Assembly (NCBI RefSeq): GCF_013459645.1
Contig: NZ_CP054863.1
Span: 186,001-250,000 of the forward strand
Direction of reading: 5' to 3'
Source of the DNA: Martelella sp. NC20
GTDB taxonomy: Bacteria > Pseudomonadota > Alphaproteobacteria > Rhizobiales > Rhizobiaceae
DNA: 64,000 nucleotides
Under the pieces are notes generated by a model. It did no database searches. It was not told the DNA's origin and saw only the letters and a list, made by a program, of their open reading frames with translations. Each line of letters opens with the position of its first letter. The first letter of the stretch is position 1. Shown in pieces: positions 43,430 through 52,429 of this stretch. Made by a program: the position numbers and the translations under genes.

Positions 43430-43823
43430 GTTTTTTCCGCAGAAATGCCGAATATCCGTGATGATACCTGCGAAGCGTGTACGAGCAAGGCGATTTTAGT
43501 TAACAAAACCTTAACAGGCTCCCATCCTTCGCCATCGGCAATCGCCGGAATAGCTATTAAACGCCTATTTATCAGGGCTTTATCATCATGCCTTCGTTAG
43601 TTCCAATGCGAAACGGCTTGTTTTAATTTTCGACTTGGCATGCACTTATATCAGGGTGAAGACCGCTAACTTGATGCTTTTTCAGACTGGTTTGCGCGAA
43701 ATCGGCCTTCTTCCGCCGAATCGCCATTCGAAAAAGTGCCGCCCAAAAGACCTTCGCGCTGCGGGAAAGGAGTTTGAGGGGAGGGACATTAGAGGTTTCC
43801 CTCATATCGTCCGGCCGGCCACA
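43430..43823. other. repABC promoter region and uncertain coding region
   Basis: Upstream of repA. It should hold the repABC promoter and RepA-binding sites; I did not find a clean -35/-10 or long dyad. A frame from 43635 on the plus strand is open to 43961, but its first part looks weakly coding and starts amid an AT-rich tract. Confidence 0.35.
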
Positions 43824-43961
43824 ATGGCCGAGCAGAAGTGTGGTCTACCCCACCTCATAACCAGGACCGTCGAAGGCGAAGCTTTCATACTTCTCGCCGC
43901 CGATGATACGGCCATCAGGTTCATGCAGGATAAAACAATGGCCGTCCTTTTTTCACAATGA
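43824..43961 (+). CDS. Small ORF coupled to the L,D-transpeptidase gene
   Basis: A 45-residue frame ([20 protein letters not shown], then [20 protein letters not shown]) whose TGA stop overlaps the ATG of the next gene (ATGA). The coupling and moderate third-position GC argue for translation, but there is no recognised family and no clear ribosome-binding site. It could also be a longer frame from 43635. Low confidence. Confidence 0.3.
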   Translation: MAEQKCGLPHLITRTVEGEAFILLAADDTAIRFMQDKTMAVLFSQ

Positions 43962-44560
43962 AGCCGATACAGCTGGAAATGCCGAAACCAATTCAGATTA
44001 CGAGAGCACTAGCGTCCCTATTCATAGTCTTCCTTCTTCTCGGCTGCGTCGCATCTCCTTCGACGGAAGTGACTAAAGATGCCGGCCAGCAGAAAAGGGG
44101 CGGCGGTCCATCGCTAATTAGCTTCAGGACAACAGAGCCCTCCGGAACAATCATCGTAGAGCCGGATGACCACAAGCTCTATCTCGTCCAGGAGGCCAAC
44201 ACGGCGCTGGCCTATAACGTCGCAGTCGGCCGAGAAGGCCATGACTTTTCGGGAAAGGCTGTCATTGGAAGGAAAGCCGAATGGCCGACCTGGGCTCCAA
44301 CAAACTCCATGATCCGCGACCGTCCAAAGGTGAACACACCCCTAGCCACGGGCCTCTCCGGCAGCGAGGTGAATCCGCTCGGCGCGCGTGCCCTATACCT
44401 CTATAAGGATGGCGCCGACACGCTCTATCGCATTCACGGCACGAATGATCCGTCTTCGATTGGAAAGTCAGTGTCGAGTGGCTGCATCCGCCTGCTCAAC
44501 AGCGATGTCATTGATTTATATGACCGTGTCGGCATCGGCGCGCACGTCGTCGTCCGTTAG
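43958..44560 (+). CDS. L,D-transpeptidase (YkuD family) lipoprotein
   Basis: A 200-residue cell-wall enzyme that makes 3-3 peptidoglycan cross-links or links proteins to peptidoglycan. The N-terminus is a lipoprotein signal with LLGC (Cys near residue 30). The YkuD domain starts [17 protein letters not shown] (about residue 64) and carries the catalytic motif HGTNDPSS...SSGCIRLLN (about residues 160-180), with the nucleophile Cys, His and Arg all present. Rhizobia carry many such enzymes. It is downstream of repA on the other strand. Confidence 0.88.
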   Translation: MKPIQLEMPKPIQITRALASLFIVFLLLGCVASPSTEVTKDAGQQKRGGGPSLISFRTTEPSGTIIVEPDDHKLYLVQEANTALAYNVAVGREGHDFSGKAVIGRKAEWPTWAPTNSMIRDRPKVNTPLATGLSGSEVNPLGARALYLYKDGADTLYRIHGTNDPSSIGKSVSSGCIRLLNSDVIDLYDRVGIGAHVVVR

Positions 44561-44686
44561 GAATTAGACAAAAGTCTTAGTGAAAACTGTTATGGAATGG
44601 TCAAGATTTATTGACACTCCGCAATTTGACCGGTTGATTAAAAGATGTAGTACACCCCTGCAATGCATCGAATACGGGAAGACATC

Positions 44687-45019
44687 ATGCCTCAAGCACG
44701 CAATTTTCTTCGCTTTACAAATGAAGCTGGCCTTGAGGGTGAAATTCATCATAACGGTACCCTCTATCATATTATTGGTGAACCTTCAGGACCGTATAGC
44801 TTCCATATGTTCGGATACTCACCGCGCGGCCGAAAGGTCCCGATCGGCGGCATCGGAAAGCGTTTCGACGCCAACGGGAATGAATATCTGCATCTAAGTG
44901 TGTCACTGCCAGATGGCACGTTCGAAGCAAACTTCACCGAAGATCCGCGAACGGTCGCATTCCTGCCTCTTTCTCCTCAAAACATCGCGACGTCGACTGA
45001 TAAGGCGACTGCGGGCTAA
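44687..45019 (+). CDS. DUF736-like protein
   Basis: A 110-residue protein of the small beta-rich DUF736 type: MPQARNFLRFTNEAGLEGEI at the start, FGYSPRGRKVPIGGIGKRF in the middle and GNEYLHLSVSLPDGTFEANF. DUF736 proteins are plasmid-linked with unknown function. The ATG at 44687 has GGGAAG ahead. A second relative is encoded at 45333-45665, with 314 bp between. The match is to the general pattern only; low complexity is absent. Confidence 0.6.
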   Translation: MPQARNFLRFTNEAGLEGEIHHNGTLYHIIGEPSGPYSFHMFGYSPRGRKVPIGGIGKRFDANGNEYLHLSVSLPDGTFEANFTEDPRTVAFLPLSPQNIATSTDKATAG

Positions 45020-45332
45020 ATCAGCGCGCGCAAATTGCTTCCAGCAATGAGGTCGCGACCAATTGGACGCGGCTTTGTCTCGAAGTCCGCCGCCATCTTT
45101 TCCCTTCGCGGTCAATGACCAAGCATCTGCAAGGCCGATGACATCTGTTTAGCCGGGCCTCGGCTTCGCCCACGGCCGCGCCACCCCAACAGATTTGTCG
45201 TGACAGTGACGGAAAAGCCGTCGGGCGTTCAGCGCCCCTCCTTTGCCCACGGGAAACTTGGTTTCCCGGGGAAGGACTGGGCGCCTTGCCCACGGCGGAC
45301 CGTTGAAAACTGATGCAATCGACGGAGCAAGA
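45020..45332. other. Intergenic stretch with a hairpin and short repeats
   Basis: No gene seen. A perfect 8-bp inverted repeat CGGGAAAC TTG GTTTCCCG lies at 45250-45268. The 10-mer TTGCCCACGG or its one-base variant TCGCCCACGG occurs at 45166, 45243 and 45286. These could be a plasmid regulatory or binding cluster, or random GC-rich repeats. Confidence 0.4.
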
Positions 45333-45665
45333 ATGAAGGATCCTGAACGCTTGAACTATGTCCGGTTCAACGAAAGCGGCGAAACATTTGAAGGCAATAT
45401 CGCATCGCTGGAATTCGATGAAGATATTCGAGGGGTGAAGCTCGAAAGCAGCAATATCGGTGCACCCGCCTACCGCGTTTACGGGAAGACCCAGAAAGAC
45501 CAGGAGGTCGAAATCGGCGCTGTCTGGCGGCGCAAGAATGATCAGGGGCAGGAATACCTTCAGATGTCCGTTCACATGCGAGGCCGCACCGTGCGTGCAA
45601 ACCTTGGCAAATATCCGGGCGAAACCGATGATAGTTTGATGTCCGTGATCTTCTTGCGAGATTGA
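45333..45665 (+). CDS. DUF736-like protein (second copy)
   Basis: A 110-residue protein (MKDPERLNYVRFNESGETFE, then EVEIGAVWRRKNDQGQEYL and QMSVHMRGRTVRANLGK) with the same layout as the gene at 44687-45019: a charged first strand, a central E-I-G-x-x-W/G-R core, and an EYLxxSV strand. It is close to DUF736 in pattern. The ATG at 45333 has GGAG at good spacing. The two may be diverged duplicates. Function unknown. Confidence 0.6.
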   Translation: MKDPERLNYVRFNESGETFEGNIASLEFDEDIRGVKLESSNIGAPAYRVYGKTQKDQEVEIGAVWRRKNDQGQEYLQMSVHMRGRTVRANLGKYPGETDDSLMSVIFLRD

Positions 45666-45731
45666 ATGCCCTGATCAATAGGGGCCAGCGCTTCTGCGTT
45701 TGCCCTTTTGCTTCATGCGATGAAGGTCGAC

Positions 45732-46652
45732 CTAAAAGCCGACCTTCATAAGCGGGATGCCTGCCTTGCGTGCCTTGTCGGCCAGGTTTTGGTTGATGCC
45801 ATTACCGGGCGTAACGATCATACCCTTAGGCATCATTTCGACAATCTTGTCGTTGCGTTTGAACGGAGCCGCCTTGTTGCGATGTGCGCTCCAGTCCGGC
45901 TTGCAGACAACTTGCGTCACCTTGCGAAGTCCTGCCCATTTGGCGGCGATCAGTTCGGCACCCTTGGGCGAGCCGCCGTGGATCAGAACCATATCCGGGT
46001 ACTTTTTGTACGTTTGGTCGAGAACGTGGAAGATGGCTTCGTGGTCCTGATAATCGGCGCCGCCCGTGAACGCGATCTTGGTGCCGGTCGGGCAATAGAT
46101 TTCCTTTTCTTCGTGGCGCTTTCTGGCGAGGTAATCGCGACTGTCGATAACCGCTGCGGTAAGCCCATTATACGAGGTTTTCGAACCGGTGCGCGGGAGC
46201 CATTCACAGCCGACACTCGAACGGTAATGGTCTGCGGCCAGATCTCGCATTGCCTCGAAGGCATTGCGTATTTCAGTCAGCGTATCTCCTGCGGCAGCCT
46301 TCCTTTCCAATTCGACGCTGCTGATCTCGCTGCCATCCTGCGCGGCAAGCAAGGTTCGCTGTTCGGTTTCATTGTCATCAAGCTTCTTCTGCGTTTGGGT
46401 CAGACGACGATGGAACACATTGGCGACGGCCCACAGCACCTCGGACAGTTCGTCCTCGAGCCGGGTGTTTGTAAACATGGTTTCAAGGCTTTCGAAGATG
46501 CCGGCGACGCCGATCTCAACAGTCTCTGCATCAGGAAGAGGGCGGTAGTCGTGCTCATCGCCGCTCGGGCGGTAGCCAAAGAGGGCGATTTCATCGAGGA
46601 GGCGCGCGGTCGGGCTCTGCGGCTGCTGAACTTCGGTTGTGTAGGCGTTCAT
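45732..46652 (-). CDS. DUF2493 / SLOG-type domain protein
   Basis: A 306-residue plasmid protein. The C-terminal third (about residues 200-300) is the DUF2493 SLOG-like Rossmann domain: KIAFTGGADYQDHEAIFHVL, MVLIHGGSPKGAELIAAKWA, then NDKIVEMMPKGMIVTPG and NGINQNLADKARKAGIPL. This fold binds nucleotides or nucleotide-like ligands. The N-terminal part is helical and not recognised. The start at 46652 has GAGG. Homologues occur next to toprim and methylase genes on rhizobial plasmids, as here. Function unknown. Confidence 0.8.
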   Translation of the reverse strand: MNAYTTEVQQPQSPTARLLDEIALFGYRPSGDEHDYRPLPDAETVEIGVAGIFESLETMFTNTRLEDELSEVLWAVANVFHRRLTQTQKKLDDNETEQRTLLAAQDGSEISSVELERKAAAGDTLTEIRNAFEAMRDLAADHYRSSVGCEWLPRTGSKTSYNGLTAAVIDSRDYLARKRHEEKEIYCPTGTKIAFTGGADYQDHEAIFHVLDQTYKKYPDMVLIHGGSPKGAELIAAKWAGLRKVTQVVCKPDWSAHRNKAAPFKRNDKIVEMMPKGMIVTPGNGINQNLADKARKAGIPLMKVGF

Positions 46653-46927
46653 TGGTTCGTCCTCTCGTTTTCCTTGCGGTTTGTATGGGGCGATAACGGA
46701 ACCGAAAGGGCAGGGCTGACACCCGTAGGGCCGAGCGCAAGCGCTGGACCCCAACCGAAAAGAAAAGGGGAGGGTCCGCCGAGGGTGGAAACCGCTTTTG
46801 TTGAGAGGGCGGGGTTGTCCTTTGTCCTGCCAGACCGCCTTTGCGGTCGGCTTTCGGTTCATCGCCAAAGCCATACAAGCCGCTATGGAAAACGACTTGT
46901 CAGGCGAAACCGTGCGTCGGCCAAACG

Positions 46928-47974
46928 TTATGGTATGCGCAGACTGGCCCATGCTACCGGCCCGGTGATCGCCGCCATGACCTGCCGGTTGAGATTGTCA
47001 CGAAGGACCTGCCTTCCGAGCTGTCGGAGATCATCGTTGAAGTCGCCGAGCGTCGGAACAAGATCGACCACCTCGATGCCTCGTTTTTCAGCACGGCTGC
47101 GCAACTGGCGGCTTGCCAGTTCGCCGGCATCATCGTTGTCGCGGCCGATGAACAGCCTCGTGCAGCTTGATGGCGGATCGAACAGCGAAAGATGTGTCGC
47201 CGTCAGACAGGCTGCCAGCTCCGCGGCCGGATACACCGAGCCGATGGACAACACCGTTTCAATGCCTTCGCCGGCGATGATGTCGCCTCCCGCATTGCTT
47301 GAGTGAAACCGCACGGCGTTACCATAAAGCTGGCCCGAAACCCGTTTGGGCTCGGTGATGCGCGCGACAGAGTTGGTTTTCACATCGAGCCAGGTCCGCG
47401 CACATGCCATGACCGTGCCGTCATTGTCCGTCACGGCCGCCAGCATGGCCGGCAACTGCCGGGACTGGCCGTCCTCATCGCGAAAAAAGACGCGGGGGTG
47501 GTACTTGAGGGCCGGGCCGAAGCGGCTGATATCCCTTCCGCGCAGATAGCGCTCTACGGGCGTATCCTTGAACGGCTTGCCGTAAGAGAAGAGCTTCCGC
47601 CCGGATTCGACCTGATCGACATTGGAGGGTGGCTTTTCGTGATCGTTCCCGGCTCGCTCAGGATAATCCGATGCCTCTGGAAGATTCAGGAAGCGACGGG
47701 CTTCCTTGCAGGTTTCGGCAAAACTGCCCGCCCCGACGATACTTTCCAGCAGATCAAGAAGGTCGCCGTATTCATGGGTCGCGCGATCGGCCCACTTGCC
47801 AGCCTTTCGCGCGCCAGCGTCTTTAAGGCGCACGGCCATGGATCTACCGGCGTCACCGTATTTGTTGCCAACCTGCCAATAATTGCCCGCCCGCCGACCG
47901 GCGGGCAGATAGGTACGGCAGAACTGTTCGGCCCGCGCAGCGAGCTGATCGGAAAGCTGGGAGGCGGAAATCAT
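46928..47974 (-). CDS. Toprim-domain protein (DnaG-like, plasmid type)
   Basis: A 348-residue protein with a C-terminal toprim domain. The first part has a KAGKWADRATHEYGDLLDLL segment like plasmid primases. The toprim acidic motif is GEGIETVLSIGS and the D-x-D is RDNDDAGE (about residue 290). The start at 47974 has AGGGAGAGG at good spacing and overlaps the stop of the next gene upstream by 4 bp. Likely a DNA primase-like or nucleotidyl-transfer protein in plasmid replication or transfer. The catalytic N-terminal zinc-binding domain of DnaG is not seen. Confidence 0.8.
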   Translation of the reverse strand: MISASQLSDQLAARAEQFCRTYLPAGRRAGNYWQVGNKYGDAGRSMAVRLKDAGARKAGKWADRATHEYGDLLDLLESIVGAGSFAETCKEARRFLNLPEASDYPERAGNDHEKPPSNVDQVESGRKLFSYGKPFKDTPVERYLRGRDISRFGPALKYHPRVFFRDEDGQSRQLPAMLAAVTDNDGTVMACARTWLDVKTNSVARITEPKRVSGQLYGNAVRFHSSNAGGDIIAGEGIETVLSIGSVYPAAELAACLTATHLSLFDPPSSCTRLFIGRDNDDAGELASRQLRSRAEKRGIEVVDLVPTLGDFNDDLRQLGRQVLRDNLNRQVMAAITGPVAWASLRIP

Positions 47975-48561
47975 GTCCACCTCTCCCTGACTGCGACGAT
48001 TTTCGTGCCTTCCAGCACTTTTGCGAGAACGCTTTCGCCGTCCGGAACGAAAAGGCGTGTCTTCCATGCGATGGTCTCCGTATAGCAGCCAAGCGCTTTG
48101 AAAGCTTTCAAATCCCCCGGTTTGAAGTCTAGCATTTCGATACGGTAACGATCCATCACTTTCGACCGCCGAAGCTTGATTTTATTGGACAATGTGAATT
48201 GGGCATAACCAATGAGGAGGGCTTTCAGCACCTCCTCGGGATCAAGCTTGATGGCATCCGAAACGCCAAGCTGAGCCGCGAGATTGACCGCATCGATATG
48301 GGTCAGCATGCGGCCCAGGATACGCTCTCCGTCCTCGGCAGTGAGGCGGTAGACCTGCGTGTTGGACTGTGGAAGGTGCTGCCAGATCGGCAGCAGAAGG
48401 CCGGCGACAATCGTGATCGTCGATGTGTCGAATTGGGGGATGGTCTCAACCTTGGTTGCCCATGCCCTTTCGAACGCAGCGCGATCGACCGGCTTCCAGC
48501 TGGAATCCGCCAGCGTCGATCGGTGCATCGCCTTCTTAAACATCGACTGGATCAACTGCAC
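47971..48561 (-). pseudogene. C-terminal remnant of a strawberry-notch-like protein
   Basis: A 196-codon frame (starts MQLIQSMFKKAMHRSTL) with DSSWKPVDRAAFERAW and TIVAGLLLPIWQHLP, which are typical of the C-terminal domain of strawberry-notch-type helicase proteins. The upstream gene (48552-50717) ends with an unrelated short tail after helicase motif III-like sequence, and this frame starts 10 bp inside it in another phase. About 500 codons of the helicase are missing between the two. The two frames overlap (48552-48561), so this fragment could still be translated by coupling. Likely part of a broken gene. Confidence 0.7.
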
Positions 48562-50717
48562 GCGTCGGATCGGATCAGGTCGCGTGAAATCACCTCCATG
48601 GCAGCGATGCCGCCGTCCTCCATGGACGCGATGAAATCGGCCCGCGTGCTGAACGGAAAGTCACCGGTCTGCCAGAGGCCGAGCCGTGAGGCATAGGCCA
48701 GATTGCTGACCGTTGTGGCACCGGTTGCCGAAACGTAGAGAACCCGCGCATTAGGTACGGCATTCTGCAGCAGAAGACCCACGCGACCCTGCTCCGACGG
48801 CTTGCGTTCGCCGCGCTCGCCCTTGGCGCTGACGGCGTTGGCGATTGCATGGGCTTCGTCAAACGCTATCACGCCGTCGAAGTCATGACCGATCCAGTCG
48901 AGGATCTGGGCGAGGCGGCTTTTCTTGTCCTGCTTGGCCTGACTGCGAAGTGTGGCATAGGTCACGAACAGAATGCCCGGCTGATCAGGGATCGACCGGC
49001 CCTGCGGAAAGCTGGAAATCGGAATGATATCGGAGGCCACTCCGCCGAGCGCCTGCCAGTCACGGCGAGCGTCCTCAATGAGCTTGTCGCTGCGAGATAT
49101 CCAAAGGGCCTTGCGACGGCCCTTCAGCCAGTTATCGAGAATGACGGCCGCGACCTGTCGGCCCTTACCGCAACCGGTCCCATCACCGAGAAAGAAACCG
49201 CGCCGGAACCGTGCGCTTTTCAGGACGGTCTTCGAGGCGTCCTCCGGCAGCGCTTCGACCGAAAAGGCGCTGGCTTCAGCCTTTGCCGGCTGGATCGACG
49301 CAAAGTCATCGACCACATCGTAAGTGCCTTTCAGAAACGTTTCATGGGCCTCGCCGACATAGATCATGGTTTCGAGCTGAGGGGCTGACAAGACGCCATC
49401 GGCTATCAGCTGCGCTGGAAGGCGGGGCCGATAAGAAGGAAGCGGGGCCTGTGCGGACGCCATGGCGGCCGACTGGACCAGTTCGCCGGGATGCGGCTTG
49501 GCGTGATCAATCGCGATCGTCTGAACCTCGTAGGGCTCGTAGATTTCATCGGAGCCCTGACCGCCGTCGCTGATGTGGTCGCGAGCCTGATAGGCGACGT
49601 CGCAGATCTCGGGGTTATCCAGGGGATGCGCTGCGGATGTTTTAACGGTCGCGCGTGCCTTGGCGCGGATCTGTGCCAAGGCAGGGGCGGCCGGAGCCGG
49701 GTGCGGCGCTGTCGACGGAGTTGTCTTCGCCAGCCGGGCAGGGCAGTGCTCAACCACAAGGTCCAGCAGCTCGCCCGCGGTTTCGCAGCGCGCAAACGCC
49801 CGCGGTTCAACCGACTGTGGCACCTTGTCGAACACGGTCAGGCGCGTTTCGACGGTCGTGCCATGCCGCGCATAGGCTTTGCCCGAAATCGAAGCGGTGA
49901 AGACAACCGAAGCCGTTTGCTGCAGATCGTTGAAAAACGAGCGCCACGAATGGGATTGTCCGGTAAAGGAAGCGCCGGAAATCAGCACAAGTCGGCCGCC
50001 AGTACGAAGTCGGGCGAGGGCAGAGCGCAAGTGATGCGCAGTCGCGGCCCTGAAACGGCGGGTAACGCCCGGCGCGGCCGAAAATGGCGGGTTCATGAGA
50101 ATGGCCGACGGATCGACCGACGGGTTGAGCCGGTCATGGATCGTGCCGGCATCATGGCGGGTAACCGCCGATCCGGCGAACAGTTCACCCAGCAATGCAG
50201 CGCGCGTTTGCGCAATCTCGTTGAGATGCAAATCTGCGCCGGCCATGGCGGCGAAAGTGGCCAAAAGTCCTGTGCCGGCCGATGGTTCTAGAACAAGATC
50301 GTCAGCCGTGATTGCCGCCGCATGTGCGGCGGCGAACGCCAGGGGCAGGGGAGTGGAAAATTGTTGAAGGGCCTGAGATTCATCGGAGCGCTTCGTCTGG
50401 CTCGGCGACAGGCTGGCGATGGTCTCGATCATCGTCAGCAATTGCTGCGGCGTCTTCGCATGTTTGCGCATGGTGGCGCCGTATTTTTGCAGGAATAGAA
50501 CCTGGGCGCATTCGGCAGCTTCATAGGCATGCTTCCAAAGCCAGGTTCCGTCTGTATCGGAACCGCCTGAGGCCCGTTCCATGGCATCGCGCAACGCAGA
50601 TGACGAGATGCTGGCTCCGCTTTCGAGGATCGGTAACAAGATCCTGGCTGCGTTCAAAATGGCAGTGGGATCATCGGTGACAGGGGTTCCGGTCGTAACA
50701 GCTTCGACAATGGTCAT
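48552..50717 (-). pseudogene. Strawberry-notch methylase/helicase, N-terminal two thirds (truncated)
   Basis: A 721-residue frame. It begins with a SAM-dependent methyltransferase: EPSAGTGLLATFA (about residues 142-154) and the catalytic NPPFS (about 208-212). A helicase N-lobe follows with Walker A GDGTGCGKGRQVAA (about 510-523) and DEAH in IAFDEAHAIANA, then YVSATGATTVSNLAYASRLGLW. It ends abruptly in DLIRSDACS. Intact proteins of this family continue with a second helicase lobe and a C-terminal domain, part of which is in the next frame. The N-terminal methylase may still fold. In intact form it is a plasmid DNA-modifying/helicase protein of unknown role. Confidence 0.75.
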
Positions 50718-50766
50718 GGGGATCTCCGGCTTGGTTGACGGTTGAGACCTCCCCTTTCTCTGTCCT

Positions 50767-50786
50767 GGGAAGGTTCAAACCTTCCC
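50767..50786. repeat. Inverted repeat upstream of the methylase gene
   Basis: GGGAAGGTT and AACCTTCCC are perfect 9-bp arms with a 2-base centre, 50 bp upstream of the methylase/helicase start. It may be an operator or a small hairpin in the leader. Confidence 0.45.
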
Positions 50787-50830
50787 GATCCCCCTCTTGC
50801 TTTTGGTCCGAAAACGAACCGCAAGATAAA

Positions 50831-50860
50831 AAAAGCCGCCCGGTTCTTCGGACGGCTTTT
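50831..50860. terminator. Bidirectional rho-independent terminator
   Basis: AAAAGCCG (50831-50838) pairs with CGGCTTTT (50853-50860) around a short inner CCG/CGG stem and a loop. T-runs on both strands make it a terminator in either direction. It separates the methylase leader from the VOC-protein gene region. Confidence 0.75.
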
Positions 50861-51006
50861 GATTTGTCGAGATGGGGGCCGGTTCCGGTAGAGGGCCGAA
50901 TGACACTCTAACGAGCGATGCCCCGTTGCCCGTTGGATGATGCGCGAATGTCAGCTAACGAGTGCGATGCCCGAATGGTGTCATCGAGCCTCGCTTCGTG
51001 CATGGG
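50861..51006. repeat. Short imperfect direct repeats, no gene
   Basis: CTAACGAGCGATGCCC at 50908-50923 recurs with one extra base as CTAACGAGTGCGATGCCC at 50955-50972. No coding frame or known element was recognised. It may be a scar of an insertion or a small regulatory repeat. Confidence 0.35.
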
Positions 51007-51432
51007 TCAGGTGGGCAGAGCGTCAGCCATATATTGATCGACGAACTGACCGACAGGTGGAATCGGCTTGATTACATCGATCAGGACCCCGTTTGGATCG
51101 CGCGTGATGAAATGTCTTTGGCCAAAGTCCTCATCCGTCAGGGCTTTCAAGATCGGCAGTCCCGCCTTCTCGGCGCGCTCGAATTCGGCGTCGACGTCCT
51201 CCACCTCGAAGTTCAGGATCAGGCCGCTAGTCAACCCGCGACCCTCGGCGGGGATCGTCTCGTGATTGCCCTTCAGGATCGCGAGGTTGACCTTGGGATC
51301 CTCGCTCGACTGGAGGTGGCAGTACCAGTCCGCATCGAAGCTGACCTTGAAGCGGAAGTTGTCGATGTAGAAGGCCCTGGTCGCGCTCACATCTTCGGTT
51401 TGGATGACGGGGTAGTATTGCGTGCATTTCAT
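51007..51432 (-). CDS. VOC (glyoxalase/bleomycin-resistance fold) protein
   Basis: A 141-residue protein of the VOC fold: [20 protein letters not shown] at the start, a second half with [19 protein letters not shown] and ending [17 protein letters not shown]. Metal-binding His/Glu positions are not certain. Possible roles are glyoxalase-type detoxification, antibiotic binding or a ring-cleavage dioxygenase-like activity. The ATG at 51432 has AGAGGAAG before it. It is divergent from a TetR regulator, with a palindrome between, and so is probably induced by that regulator's ligand. Confidence 0.8.
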   Translation of the reverse strand: MKCTQYYPVIQTEDVSATRAFYIDNFRFKVSFDADWYCHLQSSEDPKVNLAILKGNHETIPAEGRGLTSGLILNFEVEDVDAEFERAEKAGLPILKALTDEDFGQRHFITRDPNGVLIDVIKPIPPVGQFVDQYMADALPT

Positions 51433-51452
51433 GTTGCGCTTCCTCTTTTTGA

Positions 51453-51471
51453 TACATACAGTCTGCATGTA
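51453..51471. promoter_or_regulatory. Imperfect palindrome, candidate TetR operator
   Basis: TACATACAGTCTGCATGTA is a 19-bp dyad with few mismatches. A related copy ACATACAGGCTGCACGC lies at 51484-51500 against the TetR start. The VOC gene and the TetR gene are divergent around these sites. Binding is inferred. Confidence 0.6.
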
Positions 51472-51500
51472 AGAGATACATAAACATACAGGCTGCACGC

Positions 51501-52091
51501 ATGCAAGAAAAACCTGAAGTCCGATCGAACAAGGACCGCACGGAAGGAACCCGGTCCGCACTATTGGCCGCGGCCAGGCAGCTGTTTTCCGAAAAGGGTT
51601 ATGCTGAGACCTCAACGCCGGAGATCGTAAGGGCAGCGGGGGTAACTCGAGGCGCCTTGTATCATCACTTTGAGGACAAGGTGGCGCTCTTCCGGGCAGT
51701 CTTGACCGAGGAGTACCGCGCGGTCGCAGAGGAAATCACCGGTTTGGCCAATTCTGTGCCGGGATCGGCCATGGATGCGTTGCGGCAGGGCAGCCGCGGT
51801 TTTCTCAAAGCAATGGCTGTCAAGGGACGCGTTCGGATCATGCTTCGTGATGGCCCGACCGTGCTTGGACAAACGGAGCTCGACAAGATCGACCGGGACA
51901 CTTCGGCGGATACGTTGCGATTGGGCCTCACGGCGGCAATGGAGGCAGGTGAGATCAGAAGGCTCCCGATCGATGCACTTACCGCGCAGATGTCTGCCCT
52001 ATTCGACCGGGCTGCCTTGGCCGTTTCTGAAGGCGACGATCCCGACGATCACCTCGCGGTGCTTGACGCCATCTTCCTGTCGCTCAAGTAG
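51501..52091 (+). CDS. TetR-family transcriptional regulator
   Basis: A 196-residue regulator with a TetR helix-turn-helix: [21 protein letters not shown] and [20 protein letters not shown] (about residues 18-58). The C-terminal domain is of the TetR_C type, giving a ligand pocket of unknown specificity. It is divergent from the VOC gene, which is the likely target. The start at 51501 has no clear ribosome-binding site beyond GCACGC, so leader detail is uncertain. Confidence 0.87.
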   Translation: MQEKPEVRSNKDRTEGTRSALLAAARQLFSEKGYAETSTPEIVRAAGVTRGALYHHFEDKVALFRAVLTEEYRAVAEEITGLANSVPGSAMDALRQGSRGFLKAMAVKGRVRIMLRDGPTVLGQTELDKIDRDTSADTLRLGLTAAMEAGEIRRLPIDALTAQMSALFDRAALAVSEGDDPDDHLAVLDAIFLSLK

Positions 52092-52159
52092 CGGCGAGAC
52101 CTGCAAGCGGCCGTATTTCCACGTATCGCGAATCGCCGCAAAGTCCGCATAGCCAAACT

Positions 52160-52351
52160 TCACCGTCCGATTTCGCTGCACGATGCCCGGGACGGCGCGC
52201 TATACCTGTGCTTGTCTCCAAGGTTATAACGGGGATGCCAGCAGATCATCGTGCCCAACGTGTCGCACTCGACACGCGGGTTCATCGGATCGGGATCGGG
52301 CACGATCCGGATTGTCTTGTCATGAAGGGTTTCGCGGTGCAGTTCAAACAT
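52160..52351 (-). pseudogene. N-terminal fragment of a small plasmid protein
   Basis: A short frame (about 63 residues: MFELHRETLHDKTIRIVPDP, then DPMNPRVECDTLGTMICWHP and RYNLGDKHRYSA). The DPDP-NPR-D-LGTM-C-WH-RYNLGD pattern is shared by a widespread plasmid/phage protein family in which the protein is usually much longer. The sequence after NLGDKH has no family match and stops soon, so it looks truncated. The family name is not certain. Confidence 0.45.
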
Positions 52352-52429
52352 GCCGTGCTCCTTGTTCAGATACACGGCGAAAGCGCCGCCCTCGAACATC
52401 GAGGCGGCGCTCGGGACTGGTGGCTACAT

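Noticed and set aside
45708..47306. 532-codon plus-strand frame over the DUF2493 and toprim genes
   Set aside because: Antisense shadow; the DUF2493 and toprim motifs are on the minus strand.
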